NCBI RefSeq assembly: GCF_028640845.1
Contig: NC_080542.1
Location: forward strand, 135,039,580 to 135,103,579
Length of the DNA: 64,000 nt
Direction: 5' to 3'
Origin: Ahaetulla prasina
Lineage: Eukaryota; Chordata; Lepidosauria; Squamata; Colubridae
Shown here: positions 53,824-63,140 of the stretch, piece by piece
Position numbering within the stretch: position 1 is the stretch's first letter
How the letters are laid out: the number at the start of each line of letters is the position of its first letter
Translations under genes and position numbers: made by a program
The notes under the pieces: generated by a model
Told to the model about the DNA's origin: nothing
What the model saw: the letters and a program-made list of their open reading frames with translations, nothing else
Databases searched by the model: none

Positions 53824-54211
53824 CAGTGATAGCTAACCTTTTTGCTGTCACGTGCCAAAAAGTGGGGGGAGCATGGGGGGGTCATGTGGGTGTGTGCCCA
53901 CCTCCATAATTCAGTTCCCCCCACGCCCTGCCCCCCCCACGCAAGCAATGGCAAAAAGGTTACCCATGGGCCCGATACACCTGTTTTTCTCTCTCCCTAG
54001 GCTCCAGAGCCTTTCTTGGAGCCTGGGGAGGGCGAAAACGGACTTCCCCACCCCCTGGAGGCCCTCCAGAGGCCGGAAACAGCCCAGTGGGCCTGGAAGG
54101 CCTGAAAATCAGCTGTGCATGCTGGAGCTGAGCTAGGGCAATGCTCAGATGCCCACAGATATGGCTCTCTGTGCCACCTGTGGCACGTGTGCCATAGGTT
54201 CACCATCACGG
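53824..54211. mobile_element. hAT-type MITE (CAGTGATGGCTAACC family)
   Basis: 388 bp. Left CAGTGATAGCTAACCTTTTT and right GTTCACCATCACGG are inverted termini. Flanks GTATAGAC / GTACAGAC match at 7 of 8. The interior is G/C-rich and non-coding. Confidence 0.8.
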
Positions 54212-54294
54212 GTACAGACAGTATAGACACCAATGAAGAATTAGTCTTCTCCTGAGCAGCCCCTTGCAAACTTCACCATAGAAGACCTCTGAGG

Positions 54295-54860
54295 CAGGGG
54301 TGAAATCTAAAAATTTTCCCTACCGGTTCTATGGGCATGGCTTAATTGGTGGGAGTGGCTTGTGGTGGTCAGGTGACTGAATGGGCATGGCCAATAATAA
54401 TAAATAATAAACATAATAAAGTATACAAAACTTGGGAGCACACTGGTCTATCTTCTTTAAAAATAGAGGCACCGGTCTACCAATTGCCTTTTTTTGGGAG
54501 GCACCGGTCTACCTTCTTTAAAAATAGAGGCACCAGTCTACCAATTGCCTTTTTATGGGAGGCACCAGTCTACCAATTGCCATTTTTTGGGAGGCACTGG
54601 TCTACCTTCTTTAAAAATAGAAGCACCGGTCTACTAGCCGCCTACAGCACAGATCAGCTGTAGAGCGGCCCTTTGAAGCGCCACGGCAGTCATTTAAGGC
54701 CGTTTGCAGCTATATCACCACCGAGAGCTTCAGGGGCAGAAAAGAGGAATAGCGAGGCATGATTGGTGGTGGGGATTTTTGCTACCAGTTCTCTGAACTA
54801 TCCGCCCCTATCGCTATCAGATCGCGCAATCCAGTCCAAACTGGGAGCATTTTACCCCTG
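54295..54860. mobile_element. hAT-type element with internal tandem repeat and perfect 8-bp duplication
   Basis: 566 bp. Left CAGGGGTGAAATCTAAA, right CATTTTACCCCTG. CTCTGAGG flanks both sides (54287-54294, 54861-54868). The region 54440-54640 is a tandem array (see separate entry). No transposase. Confidence 0.9.
54446..54640. repeat. minisatellite inside a hAT element
   Basis: Units begin 'gaggcaccggtctacc' and alternate between two endings, 'ttctttaaaaata' (about 31 bp) and 'aattgcctttttttgg' (about 33-36 bp), for six to seven units in all. Confidence 0.85.
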
Positions 54861-54868
54861 CTCTGAGG

Positions 54869-55014
54869 GTGACTTAGAGTATGTGTAAGAACTAATGAGA
54901 AGCCATTATAAACCATTTTAATGGTATGTGAAATCACCTTGAGAGATGAGGCAAGCGATGCTATGTAGGAAACAATCAGATAAGAGACAGCAAAGCCTGC
55001 AACTGCATAATAGG
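54869..55014. other. short unassigned stretch
   Basis: Nothing recognised. Confidence 0.4.
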
Positions 55015-55200
55015 CAGGGAGAGAAAAACTCAGAAAGACGCCTCCCTAATTTATCAGGCAAATGAAAGAGATTTGCAAATTTCTATTAACATAGCTTTAT
55101 AATAAAGTAGAATTAGTTCATTTGGTCATGTTTCTTGTCTAGTCTACTTGGGAAGGCTAACAGCCATGGTGAGGTCATTGTTTCTGAAGGATAAGAAATA
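55015..55200 (+). repeat. dispersed repeat resembling an LTR 3' part (pair with 31840-32060)
   Basis: 'taacatagctttataataaagtagaattagttcatttggtcatgtttcttgtctagtctacttgggaaggctaacag' aligns block by block with the 31.9-kb copy. Confidence 0.5.
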
Positions 55201-55224
55201 CATGTATTTGATAAGTCATTAATG

Positions 55225-55734
55225 CAGAGGTGTCAAACTCGATTTCATTGAGGGCCGCATTAGAGTTGTGAACTCTGGGGGCCAGGGGGGTAAGGCCAGC
55301 TAAACATCAATTGAATCGGGGCACCTGTGGTAGCCCGAGAGCTCTGCCAGTGAACATGGGCTCCCAAACTCTGTTTTTGTCTGCGAAAATCTCCTGCAAA
55401 TCTCTGCCAGCAAAAACAGAGTTCGGGAGCTCCATTTTCTCTGGCAGGGACACCGTGGGCCAGTCCTTTGCTGTTTCCAGAGTGGCCCTGTGGGCTAGAT
55501 CAAGTGGTGGGATTCAGCCAGTTCACACCACTTTGGGAGAACCGGTTGTTAACTGTCTGAGCAGTCTGGCAAACTGGTTGTTGGAAGAAATCATTAGGGC
55601 AGAGAACTGGTTGTTAAATTACTTGAATCCCATCAATCGCCAGATCTAAGCACCATACGGGATGCATACCTTCTTGCATAAAACAGCAAAGGGAGCGGTC
55701 TATTCTGGAGAATATTTGTATTGATTTGTATTGA
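55225..55734. mobile_element. hAT-type element (GTGTCAAACTC family), interrupted
   Basis: Left end CAGAGGTGTCAAACTCG. Family words are 'gggccgca', 'ccagcaaaaacagagttcggg' and 'agtggccctgtgggctagatc', which continues after the nested insertion as 'taagcaccatacggg'. The right terminus is not found. Confidence 0.65.
55502..55638 (-). mobile_element. hAT-type MITE, 137 bp, nested in another hAT element
   Basis: Opposite-orientation copy of 56826-56962 with identical length. Flanks GCTAGATC / GCCAGATC match at 7 of 8. Terminal bases have decayed to AAGTGG and CAATC. Confidence 0.8.
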
Positions 55735-55960
55735 TTGATTTGGTTTTTATCCTGCCTTTATTACTTTTAAATAATCCAAGGTGGCGAACATATATAACCT
55801 TCATCCTCCTGTTTTCCCTACAAGAGCTCTGATGAAGTACATTTGGCTAAGAGAAAGTGACTGGCCCAAAGTCACCAGGCTGTCTTTCATGCCTGAAATA
55901 GGACTAGAATTTGCAATCTCCTGATTTCTAGGCCTGCACCTTAACTACTAGGCTAAGATG
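55735..55960 (-). mobile_element. tRNA-derived SINE, reverse copy
   Basis: 'gtgactggcccaaagtcaccaggctg', 'ctagaatttgcaatctcctgatttctaggcctgcaccttaacta' is the complement of the SINE type at 12945. Tail 'ttatcctgcctttatta' at the left. Confidence 0.8.
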
Positions 55961-56825
55961 ATCAGACTAGGACATGGGAATTACACATTCAAGACTATGG
56001 AGTAACTTTAGGCAAATCATTATTTTTCGAAGGAATCCACTGTCATACATTTGTTGTGGGGAAGAGAAATGCTATTCCCTTCAGCTTCTAGTAGATAAGG
56101 GTGAAATATAAAAATGAGGTCTACATAGAAAAAATGTTTTTTAAAAAAATGAAATTGGAGTATTTATGGTTTCAGATATTTTGGTTGCACCAAATTTGGT
56201 CAATCAGGACAGTAGTATGTATAAATGTGAGACTGCATGAATTAGAGGACTAGTTAAGAGTCATACCACTCTTTCTGTAACAAAAAATAAAGACCTTTCA
56301 GTAACTTCTTTCCCTTATCAAAGTTGTCTCCCCTCCTTCCATTGGAATAATCGTGAATAAAGCAATGTTATTTTGCCAGTCTGCAAATTGCTGTACATAT
56401 TCAGATGGCCCTTCCATTAAATTAAAAACAGCCTGGGCTGAGTAAATTGCTACAATGCTAAGAAGAAGATGCAGCAACTGATAATGACTTACATTTCCTA
56501 GGCCATTCTGTGTCACGGTTTCCTTATTCCAAAGGAAGCATTTCATAAAACTACCTAAGATGAGCACGGTGAATATATAGCCTGGCCCTTGAGATGCTTT
56601 CTAATGAAAGCAGGCTTTGAAGAGGCAAGACGTGATTATTCTGATTTGCAAGATGAGGGAAATCATATTTTTCCTATAACAATTGCTGGCCATAGAAAAA
56701 CTGAGGTGTTTCCAGAATCTGGGTCTTAGTGTTATCACAATCACTGTGGTTCTATATGTTCCTTTTTATTGGTCTAGCATTCATGCATGATACATTTCTG
56801 ACTTTCCCAATTAAAGGGATGTGGG
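55961..56825. other. unique-looking non-coding DNA
   Basis: No supported gene. The minus-strand frame at 56298-56567 has no recognisable similarity or splice signals. Confidence 0.4.
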
Positions 56826-56962
56826 CAGTGGTGGGATTCAAATAATTTAACAACCGGTTCTCTGCCCTAATGATTACTTCCAACAACCAGTTCATCAAAC
56901 TGCTCAGAAAGTTAACAACCGGTTCTCCCGAAGTGGTGCGAACTGGCTGAATCCCACCACTG
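56826..56962 (+). mobile_element. hAT-type MITE, 137 bp, perfect 8-bp duplication
   Basis: Ends CAGTGGTGGGATTC / GAATCCCACCACTG are perfect inverted repeats. GATGTGGG flanks both sides (56818-56825, 56963-56970). The youngest-looking member of its family here. Confidence 0.95.
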
Positions 56963-57084
56963 GATGTGGGTAGATTTACTATAATTATAAATCAAATGCC
57001 TTTAAATATGATGCAATTACATGCTTAAGGGCAGAGCTGTATCACCAAAGATGATACAACTAGGATGCTTCAGCAGTCCCTCTA

Positions 57085-57790
57085 AAAGTAGTCCTCAACT
57101 TATGACCACAGTTAGGATCAGAATTTCTGTTGCTAAGCAAGTTGGTTGTTAAGTGAGTGGTGTCTGATTTATGATTCTTTTTGCCATAGTTGTTAAGTGA
57201 ATCACATGGTTGTTAAGCAAATCTGGCTTCTTGATGAAGTTGTCCCCAGCATGCTACAACTTTTGCAAACGCAACCCAGTTGGCAAGCACCTGAATTTTG
57301 GGGATGCTGCATCATTTGTAAGTGTGAGGACTGGGTCATAAGTTATAGGTAGTTCTCAGCTTACAACCACAATTGAACCCAAAATTTCTGTTGCTAAGTG
57401 TGACAGCTGTTAAGTGAGTTTTTCCATTTTACTATCTTTCCTGCCATGGTTGTTAAGTGAATCACTGCCATTGTTAAGTCAGTATCAAGGTTTTAAAGTG
57501 AATTTGGCTTACCCATTGACTTTGCTTGTTGGAAGATCAAACATGGTGATTACATGACCCCAGGACACTGCAACCATCATAAATACATGCTGGATGCTAA
57601 GTGTCCAAATTTTGATCATGTGACATGGTCATAAGTATGAAAAATGGTGATGTCACTTTTTTTTCCAATGCTGTTATAACTTCAAACAGTCATTGAATGA
57701 AAGTTATAAGTTGAGGACTGCCTGAACTTTTTTCAGAGCCGCTATGACTTTGAACAGTTTCTAAATCAATGGCTGCAAGTCAAGGAATAA
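57085..57790. mobile_element. two adjoining MITEs of the 'gtcctcaacttatgacc' family plus a third fragment
   Basis: First copy about 57085-57345 ('agtcctcaacttatgaccacag' to 'gtgaggactgggtcataagttatagg'). Second about 57346-57724 ('tagttctcagcttacaacc' to 'aagttataagttgaggactgcctg'). A further half copy, 57728-57795, resembles the second's right end. Confidence 0.7.
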
Positions 57791-57845
57791 CTATAAAATT
57801 TTCAGCACCAAAAAGTTAACTCACCAAGTTGCATGATCAACAAAG

Positions 57846-57905
57846 AAGGAGGAGGAGGAGGAGGAGGAGGAAGGAGAAGGAGAAGGAGAAAAAGAAGGAG
57901 AAGAA
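57846..57905. repeat. (GGA)n-(GAAGGA)n microsatellite
   Basis: Purine run of trinucleotide and hexanucleotide units. Confidence 0.9.
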
Positions 57906-58179
57906 GCATTTCCATCATAGCTGCTTTCAAAATACTAGGAAAGCTACATATACTGAGAAATATCCAATAGGGTTTTCACTTTCTTTCATTGGAGCAACTG
58001 GTTTTGTTTCCAAACCAGTTGCTCTCATTTTTCTTTTAATCTCAAATATCAAAATGGACTGGATTTATGGCTGTCCCCATCTATACTGAAGAGATGCTTT
58101 TCTTAAGTCTGTATCTCCATATAGTGTTATAGAGCAGCTGGAAATATCCAGCTAATATTTTAGTTGATAAATAGTTATA
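57906..58179. other. unique-looking DNA with a small inverted repeat
   Basis: 'gagcaactggttttg' and 'caaaccagttgctc' (57991-58025) form a hairpin of about 14 bp. Confidence 0.4.
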
Positions 58180-58790
58180 ACTGCTATATACCCTTGTTGG
58201 AAGAGATGTCCATCTGCATTCAGTTCCAAGTGGGGAGAAAGACACTGAAACATGGAGGCTGCTTGGACGGATGGTTTAATAGTGAAGCAGAACCACCAAG
58301 TACGTGTGATTCTAGGTAGCTGACCACATGGAGTAGAGAGTGAGTGTTATCTATGCTCTCTCTTGGGCTTTGAACTTGAGGTTCCTGTTCCTGTGGCAAG
58401 GGCATGTATTCTATTGGTGTCAGACTCACAGCGGGCTATGCAAGAATCACAGCTGAAGTTCTCTGAATTAAGGTTGGTTGAACTTTGCTGGGTGATGTAA
58501 TGTCCTCAGGTGATTTTGCAATGCAAGAAGCCCTACTGCTAGATGGGTAGAGGGCTAATCCTATTATGTCCTGAGGGTTATGTCTTACTCCCATCACCCT
58601 GGAGCTGAGGTTCTAATTGTCTTGTAGATAGATTGGCCCAGTCTTAAAGTGCACCAAATATCTGCTGGAGACAGGGAGCTCCTCTTTGTCTTTAAAAACA
58701 TGTTTCTCCTTTTCTCATCCAGGGAAATGTAATATTTCCTCTTCTGGATATTTCCTGGAATATTTCATTCTTCTAGGAGAGGGGTGGGTG
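58180..58790. repeat. unclassified dispersed repeat (pair with 23545-24190)
   Basis: Same ordered blocks at both ends as the 23.5-kb copy. The middle is much diverged. Confidence 0.55.
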
Positions 58791-58871
58791 CTAACTTTAT
58801 ACCCCCTTTAATTTTCTGTCTGCCATTGAATTACTGCATTCACATCCGCTTTTATGTAATGTATTCCTGAC

Positions 58872-59704
58872 CCTTGATGATGCAGTGATTAGCATGCAGT
58901 ATTTCAGGCTAATTCTGCCTACAGCCCGGTGTTTGATACTGATGGGGCTCAGGGTTGACTCAGCTTTCTATCCTTCAAAGCAGGGGTGAAATGCTCCCAG
59001 TTCGGACCAGATCGGCCAATGCAGCAATCCAGTAGCAATGGTGGTGGGTCGTTCAGAAAAAGCAAAAATCCTTGCCCCCCCCCCCACCATGGCCATCCAA
59101 TTGCCCAGTCGCTGGCTTGCCGGCTTGCCGGTTCTTTTAAAAAAATGCTTTTAAAAGGTAAAAAAAAGCCTCTGACGATCACAGCTGAGCCGCGCAATCG
59201 TCAGAGCCTCTCTTTTTTTACTTTTAAAAGCCTTTTTTTTGCAGCCTATTCAGCTGAATAGGTTGTTAAAAAATGCTTTTAAAAGGTTTGAAAAAAGGCT
59301 CTGACAATCCCAGCTGAGCTGCCTGATCATCAGAGCCTTTTTTTTACTTTTAAAAGCATTTTTTTTCGGCCGAATAGGTTGTAAAAAAATGTTTTTAAAA
59401 GTAAAAAAAAGATTGTGCGCCACAGCTGATCACACCCCCACACACACACACATACATGCTGTTCTACTTACTTCATGCCTCCTTTTGGCTTGCAGTGCAT
59501 GCGTTCATACCTTGCGTTTAGTGCATGGTGCGCATGCGCAGCCAGCAAACCAGTAATAAACCGGTTCAGATTTCACCACTGCTTCAAAGGTCAGTAAATA
59601 GAGGAGCCAGGTTGTTGGGGGCAGTATGCCGACTTCTCTGCTTAGAGAAGGCTGTAAAGCTTTATGAAGCGGTATATAAATTCAAGTGCTATTGCTATTG
59701 CTAT
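58872..59704 (+). mobile_element. tRNA-derived SINE interrupted by a hAT element
   Basis: Head 'gatgatgcagtgattagcatgcag' and decayed box B 'ggtgtttgatactg'. Body 'tcagggttgactcagctttctatcctt' continues after the insertion as 'ggtcagtaaatagaggagccaggttgttgggggcagtatg'. Tail 'gaagcggtatataaattcaag' with 'tgctattgctattgctat'. Confidence 0.85.
58981..59581 (+). mobile_element. hAT-type element, 601 bp, perfect 8-bp duplication, nested in a SINE
   Basis: Left CAGGGGTGAAATGCTCC, right CAGATTTCACCACTG. CTTCAAAG lies at 58973-58980 and 59582-59589. The interior has three related 'gcttttaaaaggt..aggctctgac' stem modules in alternating orientation. No transposase. Confidence 0.95.
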
Positions 59705-60235
59705 CCATCCATCCAGTCAACCAACATTTAGGGTAATTAGCACTGTTTTCAGAAATGTTTGAGAACCACAAATACAGTTTGCATAATCTTTAGTTTTATC
59801 TGGCACTAATAAATTATTTAATTCATAATTAATTCATAAATTAAGTCCTCGTTCTCGCCTCTGTTTGCTGACTGCAAAGAGGAGGGGAAATCCTTTCACT
59901 CCATTGAAAAGCAGTGCACTTTCAAACTCAGTTTATGTTCTATTTCCATAGAAATTAATATTTTATTCCGTGCTGCTGTTAAGTTGTTGCTTTCTGAATA
60001 TGTTAATTATACACTTCAATTCTCTACCTTGCATCTTTCCCTCCTACTATAAGTTAGCTTTTCAATGGACTTGAACCACCTCAAGAGCAGAAGGGATTCT
60101 AACTTTTTAACTTGGCCTGTGTTGAGTTGCCATGACAATGTCTTAGTCTACTTGACAAGCAACAAAAAAGGCTCAGTTATTGTAGCCAAAATAGTCTAGG
60201 ACTGGCAGTATAAATATTTTTTTAAATCAACCTAT
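59705..60235. other. unique DNA, candidate conserved block
   Basis: Non-repetitive. No coding frame. Confidence 0.3.
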
Positions 60236-60293
60236 CTTCCTTCCTTCCTTCCTTCCTTCCTTCCTTCCTTCCTTCCTTCCTTCCTTCCTTCCT
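60236..60293. repeat. (TTCC)n microsatellite
   Basis: About 14 uninterrupted units. Confidence 0.95.
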
Positions 60294-60421
60294 TGTATTC
60301 CATTTTTTTTCCTATCATTGCTCTACTTGTATGAGATTCTATTAATAAATCCAGTTGGAATCTTAACCCAGCTTCCGCTCTGTGAACCCTCTCTGTCTCT
60401 TTTTCTGTTTTCACTACATCT

Positions 60422-60532
60422 AGTGTGGTAACTCCAAGCTTGCTGACTGGAGAATTCTGGGAATTGAAGTCCACGCCTTTAAAAAAAAGGTCCACATCTT
60501 TAAAAAAATGCCCAGGTTAAAAAACAGTGATT
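60422..60532. mobile_element. hAT-type MITE half, 'ggagttgaagtcc' family
   Basis: 'ccaagcttgctgactggagaattctgggaattgaagtccac' with a partial tandem 'aaaaaaaggtccacatctttaaaaaaatgccc'. Related to 22445-22602. Confidence 0.5.
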
Positions 60533-61722
60533 AGATTATGGATGCGGGATCATTTCCCAAATTCAATGCACATTTTTTTTTCACAGAAACTTAAAAGCGC
60601 TCTTCATGTAGGATTTGTGTTTCTTGGATTAAGCATTGTCACCTTTAAGGTTTTATATTCTATTAATTTGTGGATATCTGTGAAACATACAATTTTTCCT
60701 CTTTTATTCTAACCATTTATTTATCTTTTAGAATGTACACATTCTTCTTTCTTTGCAAAGATAGACTGAATGACAGATGAATTTAATTGATGCAACTTTA
60801 TTTATTTATTTCATCAAGTATGTATTTTATGACAGATACAAGTGAAAACATAATTTATAAAATACATGTAAAGGATACAAATAAAAGAAAACATTAGGCC
60901 AGGGCTGGTAGGCACACTGGTGTGCTTATGCACCCCTCTTAGTTAATAAAATAAACTTAATAAATAAATAAACTTAATAAAATAAATGACAGCCCTAAAA
61001 TTGTGGTTTTCAAAAGCTGTTTTAAAGGTGAAAGTTGATTTTTAAAACGTCAACTGGCAGAAGCAAAAACCTGGTTTATTTATTTATTTTATTTTAGAAC
61101 AGAGAACAAAGAGCATTTGCTGGGCATTTTCTCAACAGACTCTACAATTCTCTGGTCAAATAAAATGTTTCTATACCTCTGTTTACAGAAAAAAGAAAGT
61201 AAAATAAGTTGTGAGTTTTTTAGTTTGTGTCCTGTACATTTCCTTATTTGGTTGCACAAAAATCCAAAAGGAACTTCCCTCTTCCAAGCCATCCTTCCTC
61301 CAATATTTCAAGACATTTAGCAAGATACTTGGCAACTGGTTTCTTTTCCTATAACGTTTCTCCCTCCCACAGCTGCACGTTGCTACAGTGACACAGAGCC
61401 GAAGAAAGGGAAATACCTTCTAACAATTCCTATAGGACATTAAAGTTTATAATTAGGAAGTTGGAAGGCAAGAATCCTCATTAGTGGGAAAGTAAATTGT
61501 TCACAATCTCTGGAGGACTGCAGGATTGCTCCAGTTTCTGATAACCTGATGCAGAACTTGGAAAATAAAATGATCCTGTTCTTGATGTCACTGGATTTAG
61601 AACTGGTCCTATATGGAAATATCCAAATTCAATTTGGAATTCATATTTGTGGAAGGCTTACTTTTAGTAGTTCTAAAACCAGAATAAATTATCTGCTGAA
61701 GAGAAACAGTTTGGTCTAGGAC
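60533..61722. other. AT-rich non-coding DNA
   Basis: No supported gene. A/T-rich LINE-like tails near 60797-60870 and 60940-60985 cannot be assigned. Confidence 0.35.
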
Positions 61723-61815
61723 AGTGATGCTAACCTTTTTGCCGTTTACGTGCCAAAAAGTGGGGGGAGCGTGGGGGGGTCATGTGGGTGTGTGCCCACC
61801 TCCATAATTCAGTTC
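61723..61815. mobile_element. left-end fragment of the CAGTGATGGCTAACC hAT family
   Basis: 'cagtgatgctaacctttttgccg..acgtgccaaaaagtggggggagcgtgggggggtcatgtgggtgtgtgccc' matches 53824-53915, then stops. Confidence 0.8.
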
Positions 61816-62296
61816 CTGGAGGAGCTCAATTCATTTGCTCTGCAGTTTTCAACACTAATAGCCCTTATTATCCTTTAACAGCTCACCTGTCCATTCCCGG
61901 AAACCAAGCCTTTGCTAAACTTGTAGTGCTGGAAGAAACAAAAGAACAAAACTGGAATGAGAGAGCGTCTGTTTCTCTTCTTTCAAACATGTATGAGGAT
62001 TGCCTGGGCTTCATAGCAAGATGTTTCCAGAAATTTTGCCATTGCTTCCTTCCTAGGGATGAGAGAAAGTGACTGGCTCAAGTGTTTATATTTACACAAA
62101 AATAATTTGTCGTGAAAGTGACTGCCTGCGAAGGCTCCTTCACAGGCAGGGGCTGAAAGGCGTAACCAGAAGCAGTTTGCTCCATCCCATATTTGGATAG
62201 ACCAGGTTGCCCTTATAAAAAACATTTGACAGGCTCAGGATAAGTCAACTGCTTTGTGCCTAAGGCAAAACTAAATAAAAGAATAACCGAGTTGGA
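61816..62296. other. unique-looking non-coding DNA
   Basis: Short inverted words 'gcctgcgaaggctccttcacaggc' near 62123-62147 make a small hairpin. No gene. Confidence 0.35.
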
Positions 62297-62420
62297 AGTA
62301 CCTTGGTGATCTTCTGGTCCAACTCTCTGCTCAAGCAAGAAACCTATATTATTTCAGACAAAAACTAGAACTCATGATCTCCTAGTTGCCTTAATCATGA
62401 CACTAAACTGGCTCTCAAAG
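62297..62420 (-). mobile_element. CR1 3' tail fragment joined to a SINE fragment
   Basis: 'gagttggaagtaccttggtgatcttctggtccaactctctgctcaagcaag' is the complement of a CR1 end. It switches to 'ctagaactcatgatctcctagttgcc..aaactggctctc', the complement of the tRNA-type SINE head. Confidence 0.55.
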
Positions 62421-62707
62421 CAGCATCTGTAATTACATTTAGTTTTTAAAAAAAAACACAAATGATTCATTAATTGCAAAAATAATCCATTATTATTTGC
62501 TATAATCCCATATAAATGTAAAATGACATTCCAGTAAGGACATGGAGAAACTTCTGTTTGTTTGTTTTGAAAGCAGCAAAAGGGAAAAATCCTGAATGGC
62601 TTTTGACATAAAACAAAGGAACTGAAATTGTTTTAGATCATTTCACAATGTATTATTTTTTTTATTTAAATATCATGATATTTTGACCTTTTAACAATAA
62701 CAGCAAC
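62421..62707. other. AT-rich non-coding DNA
   Basis: Nothing recognised. Confidence 0.4.
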
Positions 62708-63140
62708 AGAGTTGGAAGGGACCTTGGATGCCTTCTAGTCCAACCCCCTGCCCAAGCAGGAAACCCTACACCATCTCAGACAGATGGTTATCCAACATTT
62801 TCTTAAAAATTTCCAGTGTTGGAGCATTCACAACTTCTGCAGGCAAGTCGTTCCACTTATTAATTGTTCTAACTGTTAGGAAATTTCTCTTTAGTTCTAA
62901 GTTGCTTCTTTCCTTGATCAGTTTCCACCCATTGCTTCTTGTTCTACCCTCAGGTGCTTTGGAGAACAGCCTGACTCCCACTTCTCTGTGGCAGCCCCTG
63001 AGATATTGGAACACTGCTATCAGGTCTCCCCTAGTCCTTCTTTTCATTAAACTAGACATACCCAGTTCCTGCAACTGTTCTTCATATGTTTTAGCCTCCA
63101 GTCCCCTAATCAACTTGGTTGCTCTTCTCTGCACCAAGAA
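62708..63140 (-). mobile_element. CR1-type LINE 3' fragment, second family, well preserved
   Basis: Minus strand carries about 120 open codons: VQRRATKLIRGLEAKTYEE, then LGMSSLMKRRTRGDLIAVF, WKLIKERSNLELKRNFLTV and EVVNAPTLEIFKKMLDNHL. The 3' end at 62708 is 'gagttggaagggaccttggatgcc' complement. Upstream it abuts Gypsy sequence at 63141, so it is inserted beside or into the Gypsy element. Confidence 0.85.

Noticed and set aside
54346..54663. Protein with repeated histidine/phenylalanine-rich units
   Set aside because: The repeats are the minisatellite of a hAT element translated in one frame.
56298..56567. 89-codon minus-strand protein
   Set aside because: No recognisable domain, no splice or promoter context, and length within chance for AT-rich DNA.
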